Below are positions 1 to 9,095 of a stretch of 64,000 nt of DNA, piece after piece (position 1 is the stretch's first letter; every line of letters starts with the position of its first letter). Source of the stretch: Streptomyces griseoincarnatus. GTDB taxonomy: Bacteria > Actinomycetota > Actinomycetes > Streptomycetales > Streptomycetaceae. Where the stretch lies: NCBI GenBank assembly GCA_014649575.1, contig BMTH01000014.1, positions 62,001 to 126,000 of the forward strand, read 5' to 3'. Below the pieces are notes generated by a model. That model was not told the origin of the DNA. It saw only the letters and a program-made list of their open reading frames with translations, and made no database searches. The position numbers and the translations under genes are program-made.

Positions 1-107
1 AGGACGTCCTGGACCGCCGCACCCGCATCGGCCTGGTCCCGTCCGACCGGGCGGCGGCGCTGGAGGCGGTGCGGGCTCTGCTGGCCGACGCGGCGGCGAG
101 GGGCTGA
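1..107 (+). CDS. glpD: Probable glycerol-3-phosphate dehydrogenase, C-terminal end (partial)
   Basis: Only the last 34 codons are present; the reading frame begins at base 3 and stops with TGA at 105-107. The visible peptide begins DVLDRRTRIGLVP and ends in an alanine-rich helix. The 'DVLDRRTRIGL' string resembles the C-terminal cap of FAD-dependent aerobic glycerol-3-phosphate dehydrogenases, which oxidise glycerol 3-phosphate to dihydroxyacetone phosphate at the membrane. The name rests on this short tail alone, so it is tentative. It converges with the next gene, with 5 bases between the stops. Confidence 0.5.
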   Translation, partial: DVLDRRTRIGLVPSDRAAALEAVRALLADAAARG

Positions 108-112
108 CGCGG

Positions 113-2164
113 TCAGCGTGCGTGAACGCCGACCTCGTGCAGCGAGTAGCCGTACCTGGTCCCGCGTTTCAGGCCGACGACGCGCACCTGCCGTGCCTCG
201 GCCGGCGTGAACACCGCCGTGTCCAGCCCGCCGTCGCCCGCCGTCGTGGACCACACCGTGCGCCAGTTCGTGCCGTCGGTCGACACGTCGACGCGGTACG
301 AGCCGGCGTACGCGCGTTCCCAGTCGAGGGTGACCCGGCCGATCCGGTGGGTGGCGCCGAGGTCGAGGCTCAGCCACTGGTCGTCGGTCCGGTCGCTGGC
401 CCAGCGGGTGCCCCGGTCGCCGTCGACGGCGCGGGCGGGGGCGTAGCTGGTGAACGGGCTCCACTCGGCGGAGGAGGCCGTCGCCCGCGCGTCGCGGGCG
501 AGGTCGGCCGCCGGGCGGTGGCGTTCGGTCGCGCCCCAGGTGGTGAGGTAGGACTCGGCGCCGCGGAAGAGGTCGTCCACGACGTGCTGTCCGCCGACGC
601 GCCGGACGTCCTCGATCCAGTCGGGCACCAGCCCGTAGTGCGCGGCGCCGTCGGTGTTCAGGTCCCAGGTGCGCTGACCGGTGGTCTGCCGGTCGAGGAC
701 GGAGCCGCCGTCGACGCTGCGGTAGGGGTAGGTGACCGGATCGGGCGCGTCCGCCCCGCGCGGGGCGGGCCAGCCGCCGACGCCGTTCATGTCGGTGCCG
801 AAACCGTAGCCGACGCCGTAGGTGTCCCGCAGCTGTTCGGTGCGGCCGGCCTCGGCCACGAACTGCTCGGAGCCGTTCATGTACTGGGCGGTGAACCCGC
901 CGAGCCGGTAGACGCGTTCGGTCCAGTTCAGGTCCGTCCAGCTGTGCGAGGACAGGACACCCGGGTAGGCCGCGGACTCGAAGAGGTCGAGGACCCGGCC
1001 GGCGGCCTTGACGCTCATGTGGTCGATCTCGAGCATCATTCCGCGCTTCATCATGCCGCGCACCGCGTACTCGCCCAGCCCGGTCAGCCCGCGCACGTTG
1101 CACCGGGCGTCCGCGTCGTACGACGGGACCTCCACGCCTGCCGGGAGGTGCTTCTCGGCGGCGGGGGCGGCGGCGAGGCCGATGGGGTTGTCGTGCTGCG
1201 GGCCGGTGCAGGGCTCGGTCCGCCAGAAGGTGCCGGTGGACAGGAACTGCCCGACGTTGACGGCGGTGCCGAGCGCCCCGGAGTCGAAGCGCACGCCGCA
1301 CAGCGCGTTGTCGAACTTGTGGCACAGGAACATGCTGCGCACGCCCAGGTCGTACAGCTCGTCGAGCCCCGCGTCGATGTCCTCCTGGTCGCACTGGGCG
1401 ATGTCCAGGATCATCTTGCAGCCGAACGGCTCCGACGTCTCCACGCCCAGCACGACGGCCAGTTTGCCCTGCTCGATCACCTCACGCGCCTGCGCGCTGT
1501 CGGTGACGATGCGGAACCATCCCCTGCCCGGCCCGCCGTACATGGCGTCGACGTGGTCCTGCATCCGGTAGGTCAGTCCGGCCTGGAGGCGGATGGAGGT
1601 CATCTCGTCGCAGCCGCGGTCCTTGAAGAAGTACACCGAGCAGATCACGCCGTTGGTGACCAGGTCGTTGACCAGCACCCGCTGCCCGCCGCGCCAGGCG
1701 CGCTCGATCCAGGCGTAGTAGTTCTGCTGGTGGGTCAGCGAGTCGTGCGCGGGCCAGTCGGCGAAGGTGGGCCAGCCGTCCGGGTCGTGACGGCCGTCGC
1801 CGCCGCCTGTGATGAAGTCGAAAACGGCGAGGGAGCCGTCGGGGTAGTGCTCGGGGCAGTCCTTGAGCGCGTCGGCGATGCCCTTGTCGGAGAACGCCTT
1901 GCCGCAGATGAGCCGGCCGCCGAAGGCCTCGTTGGACATGATGTGGTTGTGCGCGTCGACGAATCCGCGCACCCGCCCGGCCGAGTCGGTTCCCTTGAAC
2001 GGTTCCCCGGTGACCCCGATCTCCGAGTCCGGCGCGGGCCGGGCGACCGGGTCCCACCAGGCGCCGTCGGCGGCCGAGCTGGACGTGGGTGTGAGCGCGG
2101 CGGCCAGGACGAGCAGGAGCAGCGTGACGATCCCGGCGTGGCGTCCGGAGCGAACAGTGGTCAC
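113..2164 (-). CDS. Secreted amidohydrolase-like protein with C-terminal F5/8 discoidin domain
   Basis: This is a large exported protein of 683 residues. I chose the GTG at 2164 because GGAGGGAC lies 8 bases upstream; an ATG at 2197 is possible but has no such site. A hydrophobic signal peptide (IVTLLLLVLAAALTP) ends near an Ala-Ala-Asp. The body begins with a VDAHNH metal-binding string and has later His-rich segments (EIDHMS, SSHSW, FGTDMNG), as in metal-dependent TIM-barrel hydrolases of the amidohydrolase/renal-dipeptidase type. About the last 130 residues form a coagulation factor 5/8 (discoidin) carbohydrate-binding module with the typical AVDGDRGTRWAS motif. The substrate cannot be read from sequence; a surface or polysaccharide-associated ester or amide is an inference. 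Confidence 0.75.
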   Translation of the reverse strand: MTTVRSGRHAGIVTLLLLVLAAALTPTSSSAADGAWWDPVARPAPDSEIGVTGEPFKGTDSAGRVRGFVDAHNHIMSNEAFGGRLICGKAFSDKGIADALKDCPEHYPDGSLAVFDFITGGGDGRHDPDGWPTFADWPAHDSLTHQQNYYAWIERAWRGGQRVLVNDLVTNGVICSVYFFKDRGCDEMTSIRLQAGLTYRMQDHVDAMYGGPGRGWFRIVTDSAQAREVIEQGKLAVVLGVETSEPFGCKMILDIAQCDQEDIDAGLDELYDLGVRSMFLCHKFDNALCGVRFDSGALGTAVNVGQFLSTGTFWRTEPCTGPQHDNPIGLAAAPAAEKHLPAGVEVPSYDADARCNVRGLTGLGEYAVRGMMKRGMMLEIDHMSVKAAGRVLDLFESAAYPGVLSSHSWTDLNWTERVYRLGGFTAQYMNGSEQFVAEAGRTEQLRDTYGVGYGFGTDMNGVGGWPAPRGADAPDPVTYPYRSVDGGSVLDRQTTGQRTWDLNTDGAAHYGLVPDWIEDVRRVGGQHVVDDLFRGAESYLTTWGATERHRPAADLARDARATASSAEWSPFTSYAPARAVDGDRGTRWASDRTDDQWLSLDLGATHRIGRVTLDWERAYAGSYRVDVSTDGTNWRTVWSTTAGDGGLDTAVFTPAEARQVRVVGLKRGTRYGYSLHEVGVHAR

Positions 2165-2326
2165 CGGCGGGTCCCTCCGTCGACGGAGCGGCCACAACGC
2201 TTGTCATGACCTCTGCAAACCTGCTCGGGGAGCATCCCTACCCGCGCGTACGCCGTCAAGGGTGCGCGCACACCCGCGTCCGCGGCGGGACGGCGCACGG
2301 ACATCCGCGGACCGTCCCGCCCGCCG

Positions 2327-5011
2327 CTACGGCGCCAGCCGCGCGTCCGCCCAGTCGGCGTGGTCGGAGTCCACCCCGTCCCCGCCGTCCAGCACGCGCA
2401 GCGTCAACTGCCGTACGCCGGTGACGTCCATGTCGACGGGGAACGCCGGGTCGGCGCCGTCGAGCACCCCGGTGGTCAGCAGCGTCCTGCCGTCGCCGAG
2501 CACCTCGAAGGCCACGGTGCCCTTGGCGCCGACCTCGTCGTCGACGCCGACCTCGGCCGTGAACCTCCGGTACTCCCCGCCGAGTTCGACGACGATCTCG
2601 CCCGCCGCGTGCGTCCCGAGGCCCTTGTCGTACACCGTGCCCGCCAGAGTGAGCGGGCCTCCGTCGGCGGGGTCGCGCTCGCCGTTGGACATGTCCCGCT
2701 CGACCGGCCCCCACCCGTTGCGCTCGGTTGTGAACGGCAGATCGCTCACGTAGGTGACGCCCGGTTCCGGCACGAACACCCGCACCGGGCGCTCGACGCG
2801 CAGCGCCCCGGAGCCCGGCCGGTCCGGTGCGCGGTACTCCGCGCGCACGGTCAGGTCGTAACCGCCGGGGCGGACGCCGGACGGCACCCGCACCGTCCAG
2901 TCGCCCGACAGCGCCTCCCCAGCGGGCAGTTCGGCCGCCGTGGTGCCGTCACCGTCGGCGGTCCAGCCGTCGGGGACGTCGAGCGTCAGCCGGACGTCCG
3001 TCGCCGGTCCCGACTCCTCGACCGCGAACCGGCCGGTGACGGCGACGGAGCCGCCCGGGTCCGCCTCGGCGCGTGCCGGATCGGCGGTGAGCGCGGTGAG
3101 CGGCAGCCGGGTCACCGGCCGGTCGCAGGTGTCGCGTCCGGGCGTGAGCCGGCAGATCTGCCCGGCGAACCCGCCGTGCTCGGCCGTCGGCACGTCCAGG
3201 ACGTCCCGGCGCGTGACGACGTGCCGTTCACGCAGCAGCCCGCCGTCCTCGCCGTCCCGCACGACCTCCGCCAGCCAGCGTCCGCCGCCCAGGAAGTCCA
3301 GCCGCACGCGCTCCGTGCCCGCCTCACCGGCGTGGACCCCGCCCAGGAACCAGCGGTCGCCGTGGCGGCGGGCGAACGTCGCGCTCTCGCCGGGGAGTCC
3401 CGACAGCAGCCGCGTCTCGTCCCACACCGTCGGCACCTGCTCCAGGAAGCGGGCCACCTCCGGCCGCCCACGGTAGGCGGCGACCGACCCGGCGAAATTC
3501 TGCAAGCCGGACTCGAACACCACCGACAGCGCCAGTTCCGCCGCGTCGGAGACGGTGCGGGTGCCGAACTGGAAGCCCATCGGCGTGTAGTCCATCGAGC
3601 CGACCGCGTTGCGCGTGTACGGCAGGGCCGTCAGCCCCGCCGCGGGCACGGTGCCCTGCTCGGCGCCGTACACCGCCTCCAGGGTCATCACGTGCGGCCA
3701 GGTCCGCTGGACGCCCTTGGGGAGGGTCGCGCCGTGGAAGTTGACGAGCAGCCGGTGCCGGGCGGTGTCCCGGAGGATGTCGTCGTACCAGCGGAAGCGC
3801 TCCTGGGAGTCGGAGTCCATGAAGTCGATCTTCAGTCCGGCCGCGCCCCACCGCTTCACCCGGGGCAGGAACTCGGCGCGCTCGGCCGCCGTGTCCAGAT
3901 CGGTCCAGTGCACCCACAGGAGGACGTCGACGCCCCGCTGCCGGGCGTACGCGATCAGCTCGGGCATCCAGTCGGTGGTCTTCCAGCCGTCGTCGACCAG
4001 GGCGTACGGCCAGCCGTGGGCAGCGGCGAGGTCCACGAAGCGCTGCTGGGCGACGAGATCACGCTGGGCGGCGCCGAAACCGTCCAGCCAGGACCAGGCG
4101 ACCTTTCCGGGCCGGATCCACGAGGTGTCGGCGAGCCGCGACGGCGGGGCGAGGTCGTCGACGAGGGTGGACTCGGTGACGGTGGCGAGGTCCCCGACGA
4201 CGGCCGTGCGCCACGGCGTGGCCAGCGGCCCCTCGGAGGTCACCTCGGGGTCGGCCAGACGCACCGTGTAGCGTCCGTCGCCCTCGTGGACCAACCGGCT
4301 CGCGTCGTAGCGCCCGTCGACGTCCGACTCGGTGAGCAGGGCGTAGGTGTTCCCGACCTGGAACAGCGCCGGATAGGCGTAGGCGCCGGGCGCCGCGCCC
4401 GCCGCGGTGGCGGGGGCGTACAGGCGCTCGTAGTTGACCGAGTACGGCGTGAGCCAGGCCCGCGCGGCGGCGGGCGGCCGGAACGCGGACGCCTCCCGCT
4501 CGACGGTGACCGTGCCGGGCCCGGGAAGGACGTAGCGGTAGGCGACGCCGTCGTCGGCGACGCGGACCACGAGGCCGAGGCGGGCGCCGTCCCGGCCGGT
4601 GAAGGTGAAGCGGGTCTCGGTCATCCGCGCGGTGCGGCGGAGCTGCTTGCCGGTGGTCATGGAGTACCGCTCGGTCACCTGCCGGGTGTGCCGGGAGTCC
4701 GCACGCAGCTCCGAGGTGAGGTCGGCGGCGGAGGTGACGATGCCGAGCGGCGCCGGTTCCAGCACCGTCGTGGCGCCCTTGCGGGCGGTGAGGGTGAGGG
4801 TGCCGTCCGCGGGGTCGAGGCGGACGACGGCCGTGACGCCGTCCCGTGGCGCGCCGGGCTGATGCACGGTCCAGGTGCCGCCGGGCCCCGCCGCCCGGGC
4901 GGGGGCGCCGAGCGTGGTGAGGGCGAGCGCGGCGGAGAGCAGCAGAGTGAGCAGGGCGGGGAGGAGCGTCCGGCGCGGGCCGCCTGGCGACATGCGCGAC
5001 GATCTGGGCAC
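2327..5011 (-). CDS. Secreted glycoside hydrolase family 97 enzyme with NEW3 and NPCBM modules
   Basis: The protein has 894 residues from the GTG at 5011, which sits 5 bases after GGAGG; the longer frame from 5062 lacks a site. After a signal peptide come the GH97 N-terminal beta-sandwich (about 45-310), the catalytic barrel (about 310-580; landmarks WSWLDGFG, YALVDDGW, GLKIDFMDSD, TLEAVYGAEQ), a C-terminal sheet domain, a NEW3 domain (about 635-725) and an NPCBM domain (about 740-894). GH97 enzymes act on alpha-glucosides or alpha-galactosides. An Asp in KIDFMD is the residue expected for the retaining, alpha-galactosidase-like branch, whereas inverting members use glutamates; this assignment is my inference. 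It is secreted and probably acts outside the cell. Confidence 0.88.
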   Translation of the reverse strand: MPRSSRMSPGGPRRTLLPALLTLLLSAALALTTLGAPARAAGPGGTWTVHQPGAPRDGVTAVVRLDPADGTLTLTARKGATTVLEPAPLGIVTSAADLTSELRADSRHTRQVTERYSMTTGKQLRRTARMTETRFTFTGRDGARLGLVVRVADDGVAYRYVLPGPGTVTVEREASAFRPPAAARAWLTPYSVNYERLYAPATAAGAAPGAYAYPALFQVGNTYALLTESDVDGRYDASRLVHEGDGRYTVRLADPEVTSEGPLATPWRTAVVGDLATVTESTLVDDLAPPSRLADTSWIRPGKVAWSWLDGFGAAQRDLVAQQRFVDLAAAHGWPYALVDDGWKTTDWMPELIAYARQRGVDVLLWVHWTDLDTAAERAEFLPRVKRWGAAGLKIDFMDSDSQERFRWYDDILRDTARHRLLVNFHGATLPKGVQRTWPHVMTLEAVYGAEQGTVPAAGLTALPYTRNAVGSMDYTPMGFQFGTRTVSDAAELALSVVFESGLQNFAGSVAAYRGRPEVARFLEQVPTVWDETRLLSGLPGESATFARRHGDRWFLGGVHAGEAGTERVRLDFLGGGRWLAEVVRDGEDGGLLRERHVVTRRDVLDVPTAEHGGFAGQICRLTPGRDTCDRPVTRLPLTALTADPARAEADPGGSVAVTGRFAVEESGPATDVRLTLDVPDGWTADGDGTTAAELPAGEALSGDWTVRVPSGVRPGGYDLTVRAEYRAPDRPGSGALRVERPVRVFVPEPGVTYVSDLPFTTERNGWGPVERDMSNGERDPADGGPLTLAGTVYDKGLGTHAAGEIVVELGGEYRRFTAEVGVDDEVGAKGTVAFEVLGDGRTLLTTGVLDGADPAFPVDMDVTGVRQLTLRVLDGGDGVDSDHADWADARLAP

Positions 5012-5119
5012 GGGGGCCTCCGTCCAAGAGGTGACATCGTTGTCTGTCTTGGTTCGGGACAACCCTTCCCGCTCACCCGTTCCTCAACCACCGCCCTTCA
5101 CACGGGGGTTGGGATCAGT

Positions 5120-5467
5120 TCAGGAGTCGTCGCGCTGGTAGTGGAGTGCGATGGAGCGCAGGACGTCGGCCGACGAGACGTCGGTGCGGCCCTCGTCGTG
5201 GATCTCGGCGAGCTGGACGAAGGCGAAGGTGAGCGCGGAGGTGATCTGCACGATGGCCGGCCCGAGCTTCCCGGTGACGATCTCCGCCACCTCGCGCGCG
5301 CCGGCGTCGGCGGGGAGCTGGATACGCGGCAGCATCTCCTCCAGCAACCCGGCGACCGCGCTGTCGGCGGTCACATCGGCGTCCGGGTCGGCGCGCAGCC
5401 GGCGCCGCATCTCCAGGGCCTCCGTGAGGATGCCGACGCTCCGCTGCATGATCTCGCGCTGCTCCAT
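5120..5467 (-). CDS. Conserved hypothetical protein, possible partner of the divergent SpoIIE phosphatase
   Basis: This is a short, mostly helical soluble protein of 115 residues (MEQREIMQRSVGILTEALE...) with no signal peptide or membrane segment. The start at 5467 fits the loss of protein-like sequence further upstream, but the ribosome site is weak, and an in-frame ATG at 5539 cannot be excluded. I do not recognise the family. It is transcribed divergently from the PP2C phosphatase at 5596, and the 128-base gap holds an A/T-richer stretch around 5510-5545 that could serve both promoters. A shared role with the phosphatase is only suggested by position. Confidence 0.55.
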   Translation of the reverse strand: MEQREIMQRSVGILTEALEMRRRLRADPDADVTADSAVAGLLEEMLPRIQLPADAGAREVAEIVTGKLGPAIVQITSALTFAFVQLAEIHDEGRTDVSSADVLRSIALHYQRDDS

Positions 5468-5595
5468 GCGGCCAGCTTTCACACCGACTGGCCCGGCCAA
5501 ACGCGTTCTGCCTATCATCCTGGTGAATGCGGCTTTCATATGGTTTGTCCCTGCCGGGGGCGGACCCGGAGTGTCCCGGCCCGAGTGAGTGATCC

Positions 5596-6423
5596 ATGTC
5601 CCGCACCGGCTCCAAGGACCACGGCGACGAGCTGCTGATCAGGCTCGGGACGCTGACGGCCCAGGCGCGTGCGGCGGCCGAGGTGCAGCGCTCGCGGGTG
5701 GAGCTGGCCGTCGCGCTGCAGCGCGGGATGCTGCCGAGGGGACTGCCGGCCGGTGACGGCGTACGGCTCGCGGTGCGGTACGTGCCCGCCAACCAGGGCC
5801 TCAACGTGGGCGGCGACTGGTACGACGCGTTCAGCATGCCCGACGGCCGCATCGGCCTGTCGATCGGCGACGTGCAGGGGCACAACATCGAGGCCGCCGC
5901 CTTCATGGGGCAGGTCCGGGTCGGGCTGCGGGCGCTCGCCTCCGTGGACAGCGACCCGGGCGAGCTGCTGGCGCGGACGAACGAGCTGCTGCTGACGCTG
6001 GGCGCGGATCTGTTCGCGACCTGCACCTTCATGCGGCTCGACCCGGAGACCCGGGTGCTGGAGAGCGCCCGCGCCGGTCATCTGCCGTGTGTGTGGGCCA
6101 CGGCGGACGGGCGGTCCGGTGTGACGGAGGACGAGGGCGGTCCGCCGCTGGGCGTGCAGTCCGGGTCGGTGTACCCGGTGACGCGGTACCGGCTGGACTC
6201 CGGCGGGGTGTTCGTGATGGTCACCGACGGCGTCGTGGAGGGCCCGTCGATGCGTCTGGACGAAGGGCTGGAGCAGGTGTCGCGGCTCGCGGGCATCGCG
6301 GCGGTCGCTCGTATGGACGCGGACGCGCTCGCCGCCGCCGTGATCAAGGGGGCGGCCGAGGTGGGGCACGACGACGACGCCGCGGTCCTCGTGATCGGGC
6401 ATGAGCCCTCCGGTCAGCCATAG
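5596..6423 (+). CDS. SpoIIE-family PP2C serine/threonine phosphatase
   Basis: This cytoplasmic protein of 275 residues is almost entirely a SpoIIE-type PP2C domain. A helical linker (about 10-50, ending ALQRGMLPRGLP) precedes the metal-binding motifs GGDWYD (72-77) and GDVQGH (91-96), a VTDGVVEG string and the final GHDDDAAVLV near 260. In actinobacteria such enzymes dephosphorylate STAS anti-anti-sigma factors, which releases a sigma factor from its RsbW-like kinase. There is no sensor domain, so the input must come from another protein, perhaps the divergent gene at 5467. It ends 53 bases before the MASE1 gene on the same strand. Confidence 0.85.
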   Translation: MSRTGSKDHGDELLIRLGTLTAQARAAAEVQRSRVELAVALQRGMLPRGLPAGDGVRLAVRYVPANQGLNVGGDWYDAFSMPDGRIGLSIGDVQGHNIEAAAFMGQVRVGLRALASVDSDPGELLARTNELLLTLGADLFATCTFMRLDPETRVLESARAGHLPCVWATADGRSGVTEDEGGPPLGVQSGSVYPVTRYRLDSGGVFVMVTDGVVEGPSMRLDEGLEQVSRLAGIAAVARMDADALAAAVIKGAAEVGHDDDAAVLVIGHEPSGQP

Positions 6424-6475
6424 GGCCGACAGCGCCGTGCCCCTCACCTCGCCATGACGGCCGCCTCGGTGTCTG

Positions 6476-7477
6476 ATGACGTGTGTGGTGGCTCGCCAGG
6501 ATCTCCGTACTCCGGCCGTCTACGTGCTGCAGACGCTGGCCGTCGCCGCCTGCTACTACGCCGGGGGCCGGCTCGGACTGCTGTACGAGCTGCGGGTCGA
6601 CGGTTCGGTCGTGTCCCCCGTCTGGCCGCCGACCGGGATCGCCGTCGCGTCCCTGCTGCTCCTCGGACCGCACGTCTGGCCGGGCATCACCCTCGGCGCG
6701 CTGCTGGTGATCGCCCACCTCACCTCCCTGGGGCCGACCTCGCTCGGCCTGCTGTTCGCCCACACCGCCGCGCCGCTGTGCGCCTACTGGCTGCTGCGCA
6801 GGGCAGGGTTCCGCACCGACCTCGGCCGATTACGCGACTGCCTCATGCTGGTGTTCCTCGGCGGCTTCGCCGCGATGCTGGTCAGCTCCACGATCGCGGC
6901 CGGGATGCTCGTCGTCTCCGGCGACCTGCCGGCCGGGTCCTTCCGGTCGGTGTGGCTGCCCTGGTGGGTGGGCGACGCGATGGGGGTGCTGCTGATCACC
7001 CCGGCGCTGCTGGTCCTGCCCCGGGTGCGTTCGCCCGCGCACTGGTCGCGCTGGAAGGAGGCGGTGGGCCTGGCGGTCGTCGCGGGTGTCGTGGTGCCGT
7101 TCGCCACGCAGAGCACGGGCAGTCTGCTGTTCAGCGTCTACCCGCTGCTGATCTGGGCGGCTCTGCGGTTCGAGCTGCCCGGCAGCATCCTGTGCGCCCT
7201 GTTCGCCTCCGTCCTGGCGACGGCCGCGGCGACGGGACGGGAGGGACCGTTCGCGTACGTGTCGGACACGCAGATCATGATCAATCTGCATGCCTTCAAC
7301 GCGGCGGCGGCCCTGACGGCCCTTCTGCTGTCGGCGGTGATCACCGAGCAGCACAACACCCGCCGCTCGGTGGAGCTCGCGTGCCAGGAACTCGTCGAGG
7401 TGCTGGAGCATCTGACGGCGGGCGAGCCCGCCCCGCACGGCCGGCCGCAGCGTGAGGAAGGCCCCGGCGCGCGCTGA
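6476..7477 (+). CDS. MASE1-domain integral membrane sensor, with a TTA codon
   Basis: The protein has 333 residues and about eight hydrophobic helices, with the MASE1 signature near the start (YYAGGRLGLLYEL, SPVWPPTGIAVA) and a second loop PWWVGDAMGVLLITPAL. MASE1 is a bacterial membrane sensory module normally joined to kinase or GGDEF domains; here it stands alone with a 50-residue cytoplasmic tail and no output domain. Codon 119 is TTA (6830-6832), in frame and read by the developmentally regulated bldA tRNA, so full translation is probably delayed to late growth. It follows the SpoIIE gene closely and may supply its membrane input, but that is inference. The start is uncertain; GTG codons at 6485 and 6488 are alternatives. 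Confidence 0.8.
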   Translation: MTCVVARQDLRTPAVYVLQTLAVAACYYAGGRLGLLYELRVDGSVVSPVWPPTGIAVASLLLLGPHVWPGITLGALLVIAHLTSLGPTSLGLLFAHTAAPLCAYWLLRRAGFRTDLGRLRDCLMLVFLGGFAAMLVSSTIAAGMLVVSGDLPAGSFRSVWLPWWVGDAMGVLLITPALLVLPRVRSPAHWSRWKEAVGLAVVAGVVVPFATQSTGSLLFSVYPLLIWAALRFELPGSILCALFASVLATAAATGREGPFAYVSDTQIMINLHAFNAAAALTALLLSAVITEQHNTRRSVELACQELVEVLEHLTAGEPAPHGRPQREEGPGAR

Positions 7478-7623
7478 CCGCCGGGGGTGAACCGTCCGCG
7501 CGCACGGGCCCGTCGCGGCAGAACAGTATGAACGCAACCGCTCCGCCCATGGCCCGAGTCGGCCGGCGTTCCTAGCATCGCCGCCCGTGCGCAGCAACGC
7601 GCCGCCGAACCAGGAGCCGCACC

Positions 7624-9078
7624 GTGAACAGATACCGACATGCCCTCCGTCTCCCCCGCTCCCCGCGCTCCCGCCGGCGCATGGCGGGTCTGCTGATCGC
7701 CGGGACGCTGGCCGGCGTCCTCGCCCCGGCGCCGGCCGCGCAGGCCCGGGACACGTCGCCCCGGCCGGCCGCCTGTCCCGAAGGGCTGCCCGACGGCGCC
7801 GCCTGCTGGACCGGCACGGACGCGAACGGCGCCCACTACGCGATCGCGGTACCCGCGCGGTGGAACGGCGGGCTCGTCGTGCACGCCCACGGCGGCCCCG
7901 ATCTGGGTGACGCGTCGGACCCGCGGCGCAGCGTCGAGGACCTCGGACGCTGGCGGGTGATGGTGGACCAGGGATACGCCTGGGCCGGGTCGTCGTACCG
8001 CAGGGGCGGCTACGGCACCCGGATGGCCGCCGCCGACACGGAGAACGTACGGCGGCTCTTCGTCGAGGAGTTCGGCGAGCCGCGCCGGACGTACGTGCAC
8101 GGCCAGTCGTGGGGCGGGAACGTGGCCGCCAAGGTCGTCGAGACCTACGCCCCCGAGGGCGGCCCGTACGACGGGGCGCTGCTCACCAACGGGGTGCTGG
8201 GCGGGGCCTCCCGCGGCTACGACCACCGCGTCGACCTGCGCGTGGTGTACCAGTACTACTGCGCCAACCTGCCCCGGCCCGAGGAGAAGCAGTACCCGCT
8301 GTGGCAGGGGCTGCGCCGCGGGTCCACGCTGACCACGGCCGGCCTGCGTGCCCGGCTCCAGGAGTGCACCGGGTACGCGTCGCCGCCCGGGGAGCGCACC
8401 GCCCTCCAGCAGCGGAACCTGGACGACATCCTGAACGTCACCAAAATCCCGGAGCGGACCCTGGAGTCACATCTGCGCTTCTCGGTGTTCACCTTCCGGG
8501 ACATCGTGCACGAGCGGCTGGGCGGCCGGAACCCGTTCTCCAACCGCGGGGTGCGGTACACCGGTTCGCACGACGACAAGGCGCTGAACGCGGGCGTGGA
8601 GCGGTTCGCCGCCGACCCGGCGGCCGTGCGCGACCTGTCGTACGACAGCGACCTCACCGGACGGGTGGCGATCCCCGTGCTGACGCTGCACGCCAAGGAC
8701 GACCCGACCGCGTTCGTGGAGCACGAGGCGGCCTACCGGGACACGCTGCGGGGCGCCCACCGCGACCGGTGGCTGGTACAGACGTTCACCGGAGAGCACG
8801 AGCACTCCGCGCTGAGCGACGCCGAGTACGCCGTGTCCCTGGCGGCGCTGGACCGCTGGGCGCGCACCGGGCGGCGGCCGACGCCGCGGTCGGTCGCCGC
8901 AGCCTGCCCGGCGTTCGACCGTGTGTACGCCACCGGCTGCTTCCACGACCCCGGGTACCGGCCGGCGTCGTACGCCTCGCGGGTGCGTCCGCGGCCGGGC
9001 GGCACGTCCTGGCCGGCGATGACGGCCGCGCAGGAGAAGGCGTGGAGCCGCGTCCCCGGGGTCGGCATCGCGCCCTGA
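7624..9078 (+). CDS. Secreted alpha/beta hydrolase
   Basis: The protein has 484 residues from a GTG start. An arginine-rich n-region and hydrophobic core (GLLIAGTLAGVLAPAPAAQA) form a signal peptide cleaved near residue 42. The alpha/beta-hydrolase fold shows an oxyanion loop VHAHGGPD, the nucleophile elbow GQSWGG (Ser near 161), a late acid in LHAKDDPT and the catalytic His in GEHEHSAL. Paired cysteines (ACPEG, AACW; CPAF, TGCF) suggest disulfides at both ends, as expected outside the cell. The substrate is unknown; secreted esterases, lipases and peptidases share this layout. It converges with the L,D-transpeptidase gene, with 17 bases between stops. Confidence 0.8.
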   Translation: MNRYRHALRLPRSPRSRRRMAGLLIAGTLAGVLAPAPAAQARDTSPRPAACPEGLPDGAACWTGTDANGAHYAIAVPARWNGGLVVHAHGGPDLGDASDPRRSVEDLGRWRVMVDQGYAWAGSSYRRGGYGTRMAAADTENVRRLFVEEFGEPRRTYVHGQSWGGNVAAKVVETYAPEGGPYDGALLTNGVLGGASRGYDHRVDLRVVYQYYCANLPRPEEKQYPLWQGLRRGSTLTTAGLRARLQECTGYASPPGERTALQQRNLDDILNVTKIPERTLESHLRFSVFTFRDIVHERLGGRNPFSNRGVRYTGSHDDKALNAGVERFAADPAAVRDLSYDSDLTGRVAIPVLTLHAKDDPTAFVEHEAAYRDTLRGAHRDRWLVQTFTGEHEHSALSDAEYAVSLAALDRWARTGRRPTPRSVAAACPAFDRVYATGCFHDPGYRPASYASRVRPRPGGTSWPAMTAAQEKAWSRVPGVGIAP

Positions 9079-9095
9079 CCCCTCGGGGGCGGCGG

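Noticed and set aside
122-2209. Very long open frame on the plus strand opposite the amidohydrolase gene
   Set aside because: It is a GC-bias shadow of the true minus-strand gene; the product is Val/Gly/Arg-rich low complexity without domains. The same holds for the long antisense frames at 2360-5638, 10045-12120, 15886-18717, 46632-49298, 50474-52456 and 58133-61726.
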